Made by a program: the position numbers and the translations under genes
The notes under the pieces: generated by a model
What the model saw: only the letters and a program-made list of their open reading frames with translations
Database searches by the model: none
What the model was told of the DNA's origin: nothing
Part shown: positions 48,221 to 63,400 of the stretch, one piece after another
Layout: each line of letters starts with the position of its first letter
Position numbering within the stretch: position 1 is the stretch's first letter
Source: Petrosia ficiformis
Taxonomy: Eukaryota > Porifera > Demospongiae > Haplosclerida > Petrosiidae
Direction of reading: 5' to 3'
Length of the DNA: 64,000 nt
Assembly: GCA_947044365.1 (NCBI GenBank)
Contig: OX345642.1
Coordinates: 5,542,007-5,606,006, forward strand

Positions 48221-48433
48221 ACAAGCACAGATAATTTTTTGTTTGTTGTATATATAATTTTCCAAAAATAATCAATTTTATGGCAGTGTCACTGTCCACT
48301 ACCAGTACTCGTAATGCAATATATCGCCCACGCCTACGTCCACGCCCAATGACGGCAATTTATAAATTACGAGTACCGGACACTGTTTAATTAATAATAT
48401 ATACCGTCTTCCCGTTTAATCACGAGACTATAG
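48221..48433. promoter_or_regulatory. 213-bp intergenic gap between the receptor kinase and sacsin, with an inverted repeat
   Basis: The kinase 3' UTR and the sacsin promoter must share these 213 bases. An imperfect inverted repeat spans about 48286-48389: CAGTGTC..ACTGTCCACTACCAGTACTCGTAAT against ATTACGAGTACCGGACACTG, with a GC-richer loop containing CCCACGCCTACGTCCACGCCC. A TATAAAT lies at 48359-48365. Whether this is a core promoter or one more palindromic insertion cannot be decided by eye. Confidence 0.4.
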
Positions 48434-51400
48434 ATGGAAGGGAGAGGTGAATCGTTTGGTCAAAAGCCTCCTCCATTGTACGAATTAATCAGGAACATCC
48501 TTAGAGATTATCCTAGTGGACAGATTTTCAAGGTACAGTAGACTCCAATAGCGAAATAATATTTTGTAAATTGTATATATATATTGAAGTTTCGTACAGT
48601 TTTGAAATGAAAGACAGATATCTTTAGGAAAAAAAGAGGTTTTTTAGCCAATATAAATGAACTGTACAAATAATTATAGGTAATTTTTATTCTGAAGGCC
48701 AAAATTCTCTTGCATACTTAGTTTTTGTTACTCTGCAGGTTGGGCATAGTTTCTGGGAATTTCAGCTTTATATATATATATTTATTTTTAAAACACCATC
48801 TCTTGACAAAGAATGAAAATGTGCACTGAATAGAAATTTGTATTATTGTTAGTTGCGGTTTTACATTCTTCCTGGATCTTCCTGCTGGTCCGTGTGCGTT
48901 CTTTTACATGCCACACCCATTAATTGACCAAGCCCCATAGTGATACAACTACATAACTACGCATACATAACAACAAGTAGTTGCTATGTGACACAAGTAA
49001 ATAAATGTATATATATATATATATATAATAATTATAGTTTGAACTTGTGGGAAAGTAATCATATATAGAAGTGTTGACTGCTCATTAAGTATGTAACATT
49101 CTGTTTTGCCAATTAAATAACTTGTAAATTTTGTGCATGATTTACCTTTTATGGAAATGACACACATGGGAAACATAAACACTCCCACAATTAATCACAT
49201 TTTGTAGTATGTTAATATTATTAATTACACATTGCATGGATATTATGGAGAATGATAATTGCTTTGTAATGACCATTATATTATACCCTTCTTGCTTTTT
49301 AAGATTCTTGTATAACTTTTGCACTGCCTTTCAGCTTGAGAAACTATTACATAGTTTATAAACTGCTTTCGTCCTGCTGATCTGATTGAGTACACATTGT
49401 TTCATGCACTATACCATTAATCGACTGAACCCCATGGAATGATGGGACTTCCTTAACTATATATACCATATATGTGACACAAACATGATAATGTATAATA
49501 TTTAGTGATATTATTTGTTACTCCGTGTAAGGAGTCACAAAATAATGTTATATCTATATAGACTTGTATGCTATAAGAAGTGTATATTCATTGTTAGGGC
49601 TATGATTCTGTTGATGTATTTGTTCCCTGAAATTATTGCATTCCATGATTTGTATAAGTATTGAATAGATAACATGCTACAATACCATCCTTATATGAAG
49701 TGACAACTGTATAATCATTACAGGAGTTCATACAAAATGCTGATGATGCTAGAGCTACAGAGATCAAATTTTACATTGATCATCGATGTGTCTCAAGTCT
49801 CCCGGAGGTGTTTGTTGATAATCATCTTCATTGTGAATTAAGCAGATTTTGTGGGCCAGGCTTAGTAGTGTATAACAATAGTCTATTCAAAGATGAAGAT
49901 TGGATTAACATACAACATTTACAGCATAGTAGAAAGGCTAACAATCTCCATCAAGTGGGCAAGTTTGGAATTGGTTTCAATTCTGCATACCATATCACAG
50001 GTTAGTATATATATAGTAGTCGGGCTTCTTTAAAAAAATTATGAAGGGGGTAGGGGCAAAACTTGAATTTGAATGACTTTGGAGAGGCAACATTAGCAAA
50101 CTAATTCCAAGGGAGATGAGCTCCATCATCACACCCCCTCCCCCATAAATCCCTAACAATTGATGTAATGTGTGCTTTGTGCAAATAATTGGATTCATGA
50201 TTATAATAACATGCTTCAATCATGGTTATGTACATTTATACACAGCTCTTGTTTACTATACATTTACATACTGTTATTTATGGAAGTTACATTTCCTGTA
50301 TAATTATGTAATTGTTGACAACAACTAAATAGTGTTGTTTTAGTATGATAAGAACAACCCCTTTTAGTTATAGATATAGTAGTTATAGTTTCTAGTTTGT
50401 AATTTTAGTTTTAGTTAACTAACTGACAGACGTTGTATCATAGTTAACTAAGAGTCACAATGCCTTATTGAAAGGGTTTAGTTATAGTGAAAATTAACTA
50501 AAACAGACCAAACCTAAAACTAACTAGTGCTAACTGATAACTATATGTTCTGAGAACACATACCCTGTGCAACAACAATCAACATCTATATGTGAATAAC
50601 ACATGTTATATAGAAATATTATGAAGGGTGGACTAACTAAGCTGATAATAAGAAAGTTCAGGAATTGTGGATATTGTGGATATTGTGAACTGCATTGGCC
50701 TCTGCAACTTATACCGTATGCCAGGAAATGTTCGCGGTGGAATATTTCATGAATTTCGCAATTTGTACTCTACTCGCGAAAATAAAAGCAAACATATGGG
50801 CGTGGTAGCAAGTAAACGCTATGTGAATCGATTATGGCATCATTGTATCATTACTTCAATGAGATTCTGCTGTTCCAAGCCCATATGAAGCACTATCTTC
50901 AAGTGTCCCTTCTTCTGCCATTGATTCATGGCCAACAACGAGCAATTGATCATTGCTACAGAATAAGGATCAGCATCATTTCCAGCCTCTCACACGCAAG
51001 AAAATACTTCAGGCCTCATTGGATCAGAAATCCAGATGTCTTTGTAGATATGGTGACTCCTCATACAGCTTTTACAAACAAACTCTTGTGTCATTTTCGC
51101 ACGTTCAGTAAACAAATTATGCACGTTTTTCGGCAGGGCTTCAAAATTGGAAGTGGGCGGTAAAATAGTGTTAATTCATGAAAATTTAAATTCGTACATA
51201 CTCCAAAATAGGCCTTTCGTGAAAATATTCCATCGCGAATATTTCCTAACATACTGTATATGGCTAATTTCGAGCTTCCTGATGTGTTTAGAAGATGTTT
51301 AGACTATTTTAAAATTGTTTTTCAAACTCCTTTGTATAATTAAATGCCAACTCATTACTCTTACAACTTTAATATGTATACCTACTTCTTTATTGGGCAT

Positions 51401-54400
51401 TTCATATAATTTCACTTACTATTTATGATTATAGTACCATCTTCTTTCTTATACAGATCTTCCTGTCATTATTAGTGGTAGTTACTGCGCATTTCTTGAG
51501 CCTCAGGAATACATATGGAGTGGTGAGCGAGGAAAAAGGTTTACCATTGAAAAAGTACGTGCATTTGCTCCACATTTATTGGCTTCTTTCAATAACATTG
51601 GTGGTATTAGCTCCTGTCAGTCATTGTCACACACATTTTTTAGATTTCCTTTGCGCAGCAAACCTTCGAAATTGTCTGAAGAAATTTATTGCATTGACAG
51701 GCTACACAACTTGCTTGAAGCCTTTCAAGAAGAGGGAAAATATCTTTTGTTATTTCTTCGCTCAGTTCAATCAATTGAGGTGATAGAGTTAACAGAGAAA
51801 GGCCAACAAAATGTATTATTCCAGGTAAGCATTTCTGCTCAAGATGACTTCAAGAGACCTGGCCAAATTAGAGGCTTTTTCAATGAGATAGAGCACACTT
51901 TTGGAGCACATATACATCCCTCTGTGACCCAGAATATAACTAGTTTTACTGCTGTAGTGAAACGGGGTTCAAAGTGCAACACACATCAATGGGTAGTTGC
52001 ACATCAGGTAGGTAGTAATAATCCTGTAGTAATTCAGCTTGCTGAAAAGCAAAACGTTCTTCCTTGGGTTGGAATTGCATTTGAAATCTCAAGAAATTTT
52101 AATCACCAAGGTCGTATTTTCTGCTTTCTTCCTCTTCCAAGTGAAGAGAGATCACCTTTACCTGTACATGTTAATGGGACATTTGCAGTTACTTGCAATC
52201 GACGATCAGTGAAATGGGTGGCTCAGGAAAGACAGGATGATGAGGAGGCAAGATGGAATAGTGCTTTACTTGAATCATGTCTTCCTTCATGCTATAGAGA
52301 CATGATACTACATTTAATCCATCTTCAGTCAGTTGACCCAAATGTAGTATACAACTGCTGGCCCAGTGTTTCTAAGTTGATAGATTCTCCTTGGCAACGA
52401 ATGCTAGCTCCCTTGTTTGATGATTTATTCACAAGGGATGTAATATACACACAAGCTAATGGAGGGTCATGGATATCACTAAGAGAGGCTGTGTTTGTTC
52501 CATCTGCAGAGAAGTTATTACACGATACTCTGCTAATGATGAATTTTAAAGTTGTACAAGTTCCACTTGTTATAGAAGAAGCAATTAAATTCAAACAAGT
52601 GAAGATAAACTCGGTGAGTCCTAAGATTTTGAGAAATGTATTTAAAAAAAACACAGCACTACTTGAGAAAGTAGAATTTCATTGCAAGGTGGGCATTCTG
52701 AAATACTGTTTAATGGATTATCAGTACCAGGCCATGGAAGGGATTAAGCTAATACCCCTAAAGAATGGTGAGTTCGATTACTTTAGAAAAGCTGAGCAAG
52801 TCAATCCCAATGAAGTCATTTTTTTGTGTTCTTCTGAAGTTCCTTATACACTCCTTCCAAACTTAAAACATCGCCTTGTTGATGTTTCAAATGATCGCCA
52901 ACTAAAAGAAGTTGAACATTCCCTTGCTGCTTTAGCCAGAAGTAAAACTACTCAGCTTCATTTACTTACTGATGCTGCAGTTTCCAAACTGCTTGATGCT
53001 TCCAATACAGAAAAATGGTCTCAAAAGCAAATGGAAGATTTTTGGACATGGTTACAAAGCCGAGATCTCGATTTTTTTTCAAATTCAAAAATTGTTCCAG
53101 TTAATGGAGACCAAAAGTTGACATACCTCCAAAAGACCAGAACAGTTTATATCTCAAAAAACAGCAACTGTCCTCCAGTGTTAGCTTCTACTCTCCAAAA
53201 GCTTGGCCTATTATTAGCAGATCAAAACAACTACCATTTCTTGAAACATGATCAACTTTCTACTCACCTTTACTGTTTATCTACAGCTGGGATTTTGGAT
53301 GCTTTAGTTCATGTAGTTAGTTCTCTCAAAACAGTATGTCTTAGTCAACTTGAAGCTCAGGCAATTCAAGATTACTTGGTCCTTCAGCCACAACACATTG
53401 CTGAGCGAATATCAGTATTACACCAGTTACCAATTTTCATTACACTACAACAGACTGATCCTCGATGTATTCAAGAATCTAATGTTCTTGTTGAAAAGGA
53501 AACATATGGTCTTGGTAGTTTAATAGCTTCAAGACCTTATGTACTTAGTAATGAAAACAATAACAAAGTACTCCTTGAACTAGTTGTTGAATCAGGAATG
53601 GTAAGATCAGTTGGAAAGATTGATTATATATGCCAAGTACTTCTTCCTATGGTACAAAATAATACCTATTCCAGCACCAGCATTGACTGTCTGATGGAAG
53701 TGGTACTAAAGCTGATCAACTTACTTGATGAAGCTTCACAAAAACAGCTTATTACTGTAGTAGAGAATGTTACTTTCCTGAACACTTCCACTAATACTAC
53801 CAGATGTAACCGCGCATGCGATCTGTATGATTGCTCAGATGATAAGCTTTTACAATTATTTGCTGGAGTACCTGTATTTCCTATTCATCCGTTTAATAGT
53901 TCTAAATACCTTGAAGCATTAAGAATGTGTGGTTTGAAACGTTCTGAAAGCTTGATAGCACAAGATATTATCCAAGTGATTGAGAGTATAATGGTAACTT
54001 CTATACATACAGAAATCCCAGTGAGATGCAGTAGAAATAATTATATTCGAGCCTGTGCAGTAGTAAACTTTTTGAATGAAAGCAAAAATAAGATCTTTCT
54101 GAATCATAAAGTCCAATTGAAAGGCAAAACCATGTCGTTTTTGCAAGCTTTAGTCTTATTGGCTAAGAATAGTTCCTGGCTTCCAGTTTGCTCTGTTCCA
54201 CCTTTCCAATATTTTCATGGTAAAATCACTTGGAAGGCAGCTCAATACATTCAATGCATTGCTTCAACTACAGCAGATGTTATGGCTCTGAGTCAATCAC
54301 TCAATGAATCTGTGCTTCCTTTTATTGCAGGATCTACTTTGCTTTTTGTTAGAGGAGCATTGCCTCCTGAGCTTGTAGACAAACTTGGCATTCCAGCTTC

Positions 54401-57400
54401 AAAATTAGTAGTGCATATAGTTGAGCATTTGCAGTGTGTTGCCAATCACAAGGAAACCCTTGATCTGAAGTTGGTAGGGAAAACTGCAATGAAGACATAT
54501 GATTACATATCCAGGGTATTTAAAACGTCTCAAGTAGTTCCAAAGTTTACATTTGATAACTGGGTATGGTTGGAAGAGCATTCAGTTTTTGTGTCTCCAA
54601 AAAATGTAGCATTTAATCCTCACAATCACTTCCAACACACACTTGAACCATTTGTGTATGTTTTGCCACGTAGATTTAGTGTGTACAAGCAACTATTCAA
54701 AGCTTGTGGTATTGGTACTTGTATTACTGATGATCAGATATTTTCTGTCTTAACTGAACTCCAATGCAATCCACACAATTTGCCAGGTGGTAGTGTGGCA
54801 TATATGAACCTCGTAATGAATATATTGCAATGGATAGTCGAGTATAAGCCAAATGTGACTAGTCATGCAGTTTTGGTACCTACTGACATGAAAGCTCTTT
54901 ATCCCATGCTGAAATGTGTTAACGAAGTGGTTTATACTGATAACAAGTACCTAAGAGATGTATCTTTACCATCTGATAAACCATGTATCTTAGTTCATCC
55001 CAGAGTAACATCAGAGATGGCTGTAGAACTTGGCATCACTCCACTAAGTGCACATCTTGGATTATCACAAGATGTAATGGTCGATGCTGGCCAACATGAA
55101 CCTCTCCTCCAGCGTCTAAGAAATATCTTGAAGCAATACCAAGATGTAGATGGTTTCACAATATTCAAAGAAATGCTGCAAAACGCAGATGATGCCAATG
55201 CAACAGAAGTTAATATTCTTTATGATGCTCGACTGCACTCAACCGCGGGTCTATTCTTTCCCAAAATGGCCACTGCTCATGGACCTGCACTTGTAATACA
55301 TAATAACAGTCAATTTACAAAAACTGATTTCAAGAGTATCACTAAATTAGCGGGGGCTACAAAAGAGAATCAACCGTTCAAAATTGGTAAGTTTGGGGTT
55401 GGTTTTTGCTCTGTTTATCATATCACCGATGTACCATCTTTTGTTAGTCAAAATCTGCTCTACATATTTGATCCCACTTTATCTTACCTCAAAGAAGCTG
55501 TTGATGATAAAAGCCAGCCTGGAAAAAAGTTGATGTATACACATAAAATCTTGCAACCTCAGTTAGCTCCTTTTGAAGATCTATTTTCTTTCAGCTCATC
55601 TAAGCCATATAATGGTACTATTTTTCGTCTTCCCTTTAGAACCACTTCTAGTAAACTAAGTGGGAAATGTCATGATCCTGACGAGTACTTTAAGATGTTG
55701 AGCCATAAATTACAAGAAAGCGGATCAGAACTTCTTTTATTTCTCAATAATGTGAACAAAATTACGCTTAGTTTCATTAACAACAGACTCAGTAAGCCAA
55801 CACTTGTACATACAATTAAAAGATCCATTCCTCAAAAGTTACAGGATAATGTTTTTTATCTTCGGGTGCAGTGTCAGTCTGTTATAAAACTTTGGATTGT
55901 TTCCAGCTACCAAACTAGTAATGATAAACAAGAGCCTCAGCTGGCCTCTGTAGCTTGTTGTTTAAAGCAAAATGAAAGTTCTGAGCATCAGGTTATTCCA
56001 ATACAAGGAGAAGCCTTTTGTTTCCTTCCATTAGGGTCAATTAATACTGGCCTTCCTGTTCATGTCAGTGCTAACTTTGCTGTAATGAGCAACAGACGAG
56101 GAATTTGGGCATCAGATAGCACTTCTGATATGGCTGAAAAAGAAGTCTTATGGAATCGGCAACTAATGAAAAATGTAATACCAGTAGCATATCATAACTT
56201 GTTAGTTTCTTTGAAGAATTTCTGTGCCAGACACTCTCAAATTAACCTAACAGGATATGTCTTCTACTTACTCTGGCCTCTGAAAGAGAGATTGAGGATT
56301 AAAAATCCTTGGGAGGCAATGATTCAACAGCTATATTCACATATTGCAAATGAACAGTTGTTTTTTTCCTGCTGCACTAATGAGTGGTTATCTTTAAATA
56401 GTAGTGAGTTCCTAGTAGAGAATTTATTCAGTACAAGGGATATCACACCCGCTTGTATCATGGAAGCATTGGAAATAATAAATGAACCCATAATTGAGCT
56501 ACCAAAGATTTACCATTGTCATCTGGAGCGAATGCAATTCATACAATGTGAAGACTTTTTAAATTTATTCTTCGAAGCAATATCTCAGTTTGAATCACAG
56601 CTCTATATTCGAAATGAAGTGCTTTTCTATATTTTGAAGTCCTATGCACTTTATGTTGATATTCCAGAATACAAACGTAATTCTGATATCATTTACAGAG
56701 TGCTGAAGTCTCATCCATGTATTCCATGTACTCCAGATGGCACACTACTTAGACTTTGTGAGGATGTGATTGATACAAATGCATCAATATCTGAACTATT
56801 TGAAGCCGAAGACGGCCTATTTCCAATTTCTGAATTCATAAATAATGAACCTTGTAAACGAGCTATGATCAAGCTTGGTTTGAAGCAGTCACAGCTTCCT
56901 TGCCACTTGTTAATAGAGTGTGCAAATACAATCCCCTCCCTCTATGCTACAAATCAAGAAAAGGCACTCATTCGAATATCTTTGATATTACATTGCTTGA
57001 AGGAATATGGAGCAAAAAATATTGAAGAGATACCAGAAGCCAAACCACTTTGTACAATTCCATTCTTACCAGTCCTGAGCATGCCAAAAGACTATATACT
57101 CCATTGGAAAGGAATAGGACAAGAATTGTTGCCTCCAAATGATTTAATCTATTCCAAAGAACGAGACAATATTACTATTCTTGTTGGGTCACAGGCACCT
57201 ATATTAGACGTTTCCTGCTTACACAGTTTTGACATCAATACAGTATATCTATTGGGTGTTGCAAAAACTCCTAATGTTCAAATGGTGGTTAATCAACTTT
57301 ACAGTCTAATAGATAAGTATAATGAATTACAGCTCTCCACTTCAGATCAAAATAGCCAGTTTCGTAATTCAATAACCAGGATGTACCATGCAATATGTCA

Positions 57401-60400
57401 GTTTCTAGATAAATCTTTGGAAAAGGAAGGAGATAAAGTGGAATATTCGGTTCCACAAAGAGGAAGTCATATAGTAAAGTTAGAATTTGGAACACAGCCA
57501 TTAGCTCAGATCTCACATCCACAATCATCTATAGCATGTAATGAGCAAGCATCAGAAGTAGTTTCCAGGCTAAAACGATTACCATGTGTTTGGTGTGAAA
57601 ACCAGTTCATACAACCAAAGTTTGTTGCCAAGGAGTGGAAAACAAACGGCCCAATACTTTACCCAGTACCTTCAGTACTAAGTTCTAGACGCCATCTTCA
57701 AATTGCACTTGGTTGTAAAAAAACATTTGGCATCAATGATCTACTGGGTGCTTTGGAACAACTACACAAGCTATTTAACCACACTCCTATTTCAGATCAA
57801 TATCATAATCTCTTAAGAGAGATTTTGCCTGAGCTTGACAAGTTTAGAGAGGAGGAATTCAAAGATATTCCAGTCAATGTATTCTTACCAGATGTTAACT
57901 TTATTATGTATCCTGCGACAGATATTGTTTACATGGATGTGGAGTGGTGTGACGTTCCCAGTAACATCCATCCATGTAGTGCATTGGTAACACAGTCATT
58001 GGCTAAAAAACTAAAGATAGAATTTGTTCGAAGCAGAGTCCTGAAAAAATATGAAGGGAAATTTGGAGGAACAACTTTTGGCCAACATGAAGAATTGACT
58101 CGTCGTATTGGAAATATTCTTCGCGATTACAGATTTGATATGACACTTCTGAAGGAACTGATGCAAAATGCTGATGATGCAAATGCAACCCAAATATGTA
58201 TTATACTAGACAAGCGATTCCATAACTCAAAAGAAGTGTTTAGTGATAAATGGAAGGATTTACAAGGACCTGCTTTACTGGTATGGAACGACAGCGAATT
58301 TTCTGAAAATGATTTGATTGGCATTCAAAAGCTTGGTCTTGGAGGAAAGCGGGAAGATGCTGATACAATAGGTCAGTTTGGGATAGGTTTTAATGCTGTA
58401 TACCACATTACGGATTGCCCTAGTTTTATTACTGGCGGTAAAACATTGTGTATATTAGATCCTCATTGTCGATATGCACCAGAAGCTGACGAGTTACATC
58501 CAGGACGACGATATAATAATGTGGATAGAGATTTTTGGAATCGATTTGCTGACATCAGACCAACATATGCCATACATGAGATTGATGGTTGTCCTTTCAA
58601 AGAGAGTATGAAACATGGCACTGTATTTCGATTTCCACTTCGTCATAACTGTCAGTTGGTTAATGAATCAAAAATTGTTAAAGTTGTGAACGAAGGTATT
58701 TCCATTCGGGAAAAAGTAAAACCAATATCTGCAGCTACAATGCACAAACATTTATTAAGTTGGTCTGAAGAAATCAAATTGACTCCACTATTCCTCTCTC
58801 ATTTAAAACAGATTAGCTTTTATGTCATTGAGAATCCTTTCAGACCCAAAATGGAGATGATAAAGCAGTATACAGTCCAGTTATCTGACTCTGCTTTAGC
58901 TGATAGAGTACAATTTCAAACAATCTGCAAGTCATTCAACCAGCAAGAAGGTTGCTTACCACACAGAGTTCAGTACATGCTCTCCATACAAGAGGAGAAT
59001 GAAAAGACTTCTAACAAATGGCTTGTACAACAGAGTATAGGAGATGAACAAAAACCCACGCAAAGGTGGATATATGTTCCCCAGATCAAACCTCAGCATG
59101 CAATAGCTGTTTGTCTTACCCCAAAGCCTAAACTTTCACATGATTTCTTGGGTCAGCTTTTCTGTTTTTTACCTTTACCAATCACTACTCATTTTCCTGT
59201 GCATATAAATGGACAGTTTATATTAAACTCCACTAGAAGAGAAGTATGGACATCAAGTGACACTGAGAAACCAGACAATCACTCTGTCTGGAATGATAAC
59301 ATTTTTGAAGCTATTTCCTCCTCTTATACCACATTTTTAGAAAGTGTTTCAAACTATATTTTAACACAGGACTATTATACAGACCAGAAACAATTACTCG
59401 ACAAATTGAACCATTACTATAGCCTGTTTCCAATTTCAAGAATCATTGATGGTCAGAATATTCCTTACGGAAGATGGGAATGTCTTGCAAAAGAGATATT
59501 CAAAAAATTGTTGTCAAAAAATTGCCGTATTTTAGTTTCGGTTAAGTGCGTTAGGTCTGTTTATGGTGTACAGTGGAGTGCTTTGAGAGATATTGCAAAT
59601 CCTGCTGAGCAATCGTATTTCTTTCCCTTGGCAATTGAAGAGAGCTCACAATATCAGCTTTCTGATGTGTTAAAAGCTATTGGCATGAATTTAAATGAAG
59701 CTCCATACACAATCTACAGTGCATTTGAGTCAATTGACTGCCAGCTGCCTAGTATATCAAAGCAAAGTGTTTACTGCTTCTGTCGTGATTTCCAACACAA
59801 AATTGGGTCATTGCCATGTAGTTTGTCACAGACAACACTGAAAAACATTGACAACCTTCTAATCATTCTGAGGTTTATTCTCTCTAAGTCCCAAAGTAAA
59901 GATTACTTTGACTCCCTTATCTTTCCTGAAAATACTGATGAACTATTCTTGAATTCACCCTGGAACTCACCTTTTCTACTGACGGCAGACAATCAGCTTC
60001 GAAAGTACGAGAAAGATGTAAAAATCATATGTAGCAAGTTCTCTGAATTATTTCCCAAATGTGCCAATATCTTCCTTCATCCGAAGCTTGTTGAGCTGAA
60101 TATTATGCCTGTGTATTTCTGTCTTCCTACTGAAGATGAAAAGGATTTTATTTTGAGTGTTTTTGATAATACTTTACCACACCGGCTGAAAGTTGGAGAT
60201 ACAGAAAGTGTGGATAATTATCCATCAATAATACCCAAGAGCTTACTGACTGACATTTGGATATGTCTTCATAATGAAAAGGTATTTAGCTGCCATATGT
60301 TGTCGATACTGACTACATGGGCACTCATACCAACGCAACAACATGAATTATTTGCCCTACCAATTTCAGAAGGCTCTTCTTTTTTACCATTTGTCTGTGA

Positions 60401-63400
60401 TGACAATAACTTTTCAGTTGTTTCTGATATACTCATTGCTCTTGGTATGCCTAGTTTAGACATAGAAATATGTCTTAATTCTCTTGAACAATGTCCTAAT
60501 TCTCTAGAACAATGTCCTAATTCTCTAGAACAATGTCCAAAGATATCTGATCAAGCAAAGATACTCTCCAATCTTGTTCAACTCAACAAGAGAACGAATA
60601 TTGAAGATTACTTAGTCGTTAATCCACAGAAAATGACTATTCTTTTGGAGTATCTTGAAAAAATAAACTTTAAAGAAAGCATTGAAAGCGTCCATGATAT
60701 AATAAGCTTGCCTGTCTTTTTGACAATTCAAGGACACCTCACTCCACTAACAGATATGTCAGCATTCATCTATCCTAAAAATGTACCTACAGCTGGAATA
60801 TCAGTTTGGCTTCCTCAATTTGAGTCTTTGGTATTCTTGGATAGCCAGGGTCAGTGGAAAAAACTTGGTGAAAAGAAACAACTTGGAATCCAGTCTATCA
60901 AACCTGAGGTTCTATATACTGATTATATTTTCAAACATTTCAAACATTTCAGTTTTCAAGAAAGAAAGCAGCATTTGACATATTTCAAAGATGGCTTTTT
61001 AGACCAACACATGACAAGAAAGGAACATGGCAGCAGTGAAAATGAAAAGGCATCCTCAAATAAATTTTACAAAGCTTTATGCAATCTTCCCATTATTGGT
61101 GATGGTAGCAATAGTCTTCGACGTGCTAAAGATTTCACAGATCATACAAAATCAATTTTTACAAAATTTAAAGAGCACTTTTTGTTTTTACCAAGCTGTT
61201 ACCGGGATACCAAACAACAAAGCTGTTACCGTGATGCCAAACAACCAAGCTGTAATCGTGATACCAAACAAAATTGGCTCGATTTTTTCAAGAAGATAGG
61301 TCTACAGCAAGAGGTGTATGAAGATAAATATATTGAGCTGTGTAATATTGTGGCTGGAGGTAAACATGCAGATATACATAGTGGTTCTTCTGAGTTATTA
61401 CAATATTTACTCTCATCCTTGCGTGTGCCCAGCATAGGCCACTTCAATACAGGTGGTTTGCCATCTTTTATTAGTAATATTTCAAAAATTTCTTTCATAG
61501 TTGCAGAAAGTCTACCCGAATTAAGTTGTGTGGCAAAGCCAGTCGATACTGGTCATGCCATATGTGATGGAGAAAAATATTGTTCAATGACAAAAATAAA
61601 TGGAGCAGCAATTAGCAATCTTGCCAGCTTAATTTGGACCTGTAGACCAGTAATTTCAATTCCACAAACATTTATAGGAACCAGAGGAGTTGATTATTTT
61701 CAACGATTTGGAAATTTTAGACTGACAGTTTCTGTTGATGATATTGTTTCCAATGTCTTGACAATTTCACAAACATCCTTTTCCAGTTTTGATCTTTTTG
61801 ACAGTTATAATTTGAAAGTACCCACAGACCCTTCACTCCTTGAAATAATGCAAAAAAGCTTTGAAATGCTATCTGAAAATTTAAAGGGTGACAATGAGGG
61901 ACATCATGCCAAATTCATTCATTCTAAACTTTCCAATGCTAAGTGTATACCTGTACAGGCAGATTTAGTTGAGAAATCTAACAAATTTGTTCTCGTTGAA
62001 CCCCAATATGTGATTGTTGAACAAAATGTGAGTGAATTAAAGCCATTCCTTCACCAGCTCCCACTGAAACTCAAAGCCTCTCTTCCATCACTGTTTATGA
62101 ATATTCTTGGTCTTAAAAATAATATTACCTTCAAACACTGTAGCCTTGTATTAAGAGAAATACACAATTGCTCTATTGGGGAAGAACTAGATCCTAACAC
62201 ACAAACAAAGGTGAAGGTGGTTATTCAAAACTTGTATAATTTATTCCAGATATCCATGCCTTCAGCTATTGATCTTCAGCCATTATATTTACCTAATATC
62301 AGAGGCTGTTTAACACTCAGTACATCTTTATATTTCAATGATGAGCAGCGCTATGACAAATGTATTTACAGTCGAAGCAGTGTACCTATTCTCCAACTTC
62401 CCACTGTGTTAAATTCTCAAGGGGATAGTGTCCCATGTATTGAGAATGTATTTTGCAAATTACTACCTAAGCAAGTGAAACCACTCTCCCTTTCAAGTAA
62501 TTGCTCAGAAGCTCTCGAACCACATTGTGTACCAATATCAGATCCAACTCCATATGTGACATCACTTTGCACTGCTCTTCGGGTTCCTACAACACCTTCA
62601 GCATTACGTGCCATTCTGAAGCACAATGATATTTCTCAGGATGATACAAATAAAATAGTAAACTATTTTGAAACAAAAATCAGATATTCCGAGATAAAGG
62701 CTATAGATAATTTGAAAATCTGTCTTTTCCTTGCTGGGCACAGAGGTAGTATTGTTGGTAGTTGTAAAGTGCACCATTTCATTGAAGAGAAAAACGAAGG
62801 TCTTTGCACTGTATATGTTGATTCCTCTGTTGATACTATAAGTGGAGATTTTTCAGTAGGAATGCCAATGGCTAAAAGCATTGTAAAGAAGGCTCTTCCT
62901 GAACATTGCCCCTCAAAGCTCAACGATCTTATTCCTGTTATTTCTATGCTTCTGAGGGCACAACATGATTTACATATAAAGGCTATTTTGGAACATGTGC
63001 AAGTTAGTTCACACAACTTGGCTATAGAAAGTAATATGCAGATAGTGAGGTTAATACCAGTGTTGGGCCATCCAGTTCCAAACAATTGGTGTCATCGACT
63101 GGACCAGAATATGCATAATATCTTCTCATTGAATGAATGGGTGGCTTATGAAAGGGAGAAAGGGCAGTTTATATATGCTAGAATAGCACACCCAGTCTTG
63201 GATGACTTTGGAAATATACCAGAAAATGTCTATGAGCGTCAATATGGTATTTATTATGCCGATAATCAAGAAGTGGTGATTGTAAAGGTACTGAAGTTGT
63301 ACAAATTTTTACGTTCTAATCGTAGATCCAAGCAGGTAGTGCCATATGAAGGGAATCTACAACAAACTTCACCAGACCGTTTCAATGATTCAGATTTTGA

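Noticed and set aside
60781..61299. Plus-strand ORFs in another frame within sacsin
   Set aside because: Out-of-frame shadows of the giant exon, which stays open throughout.
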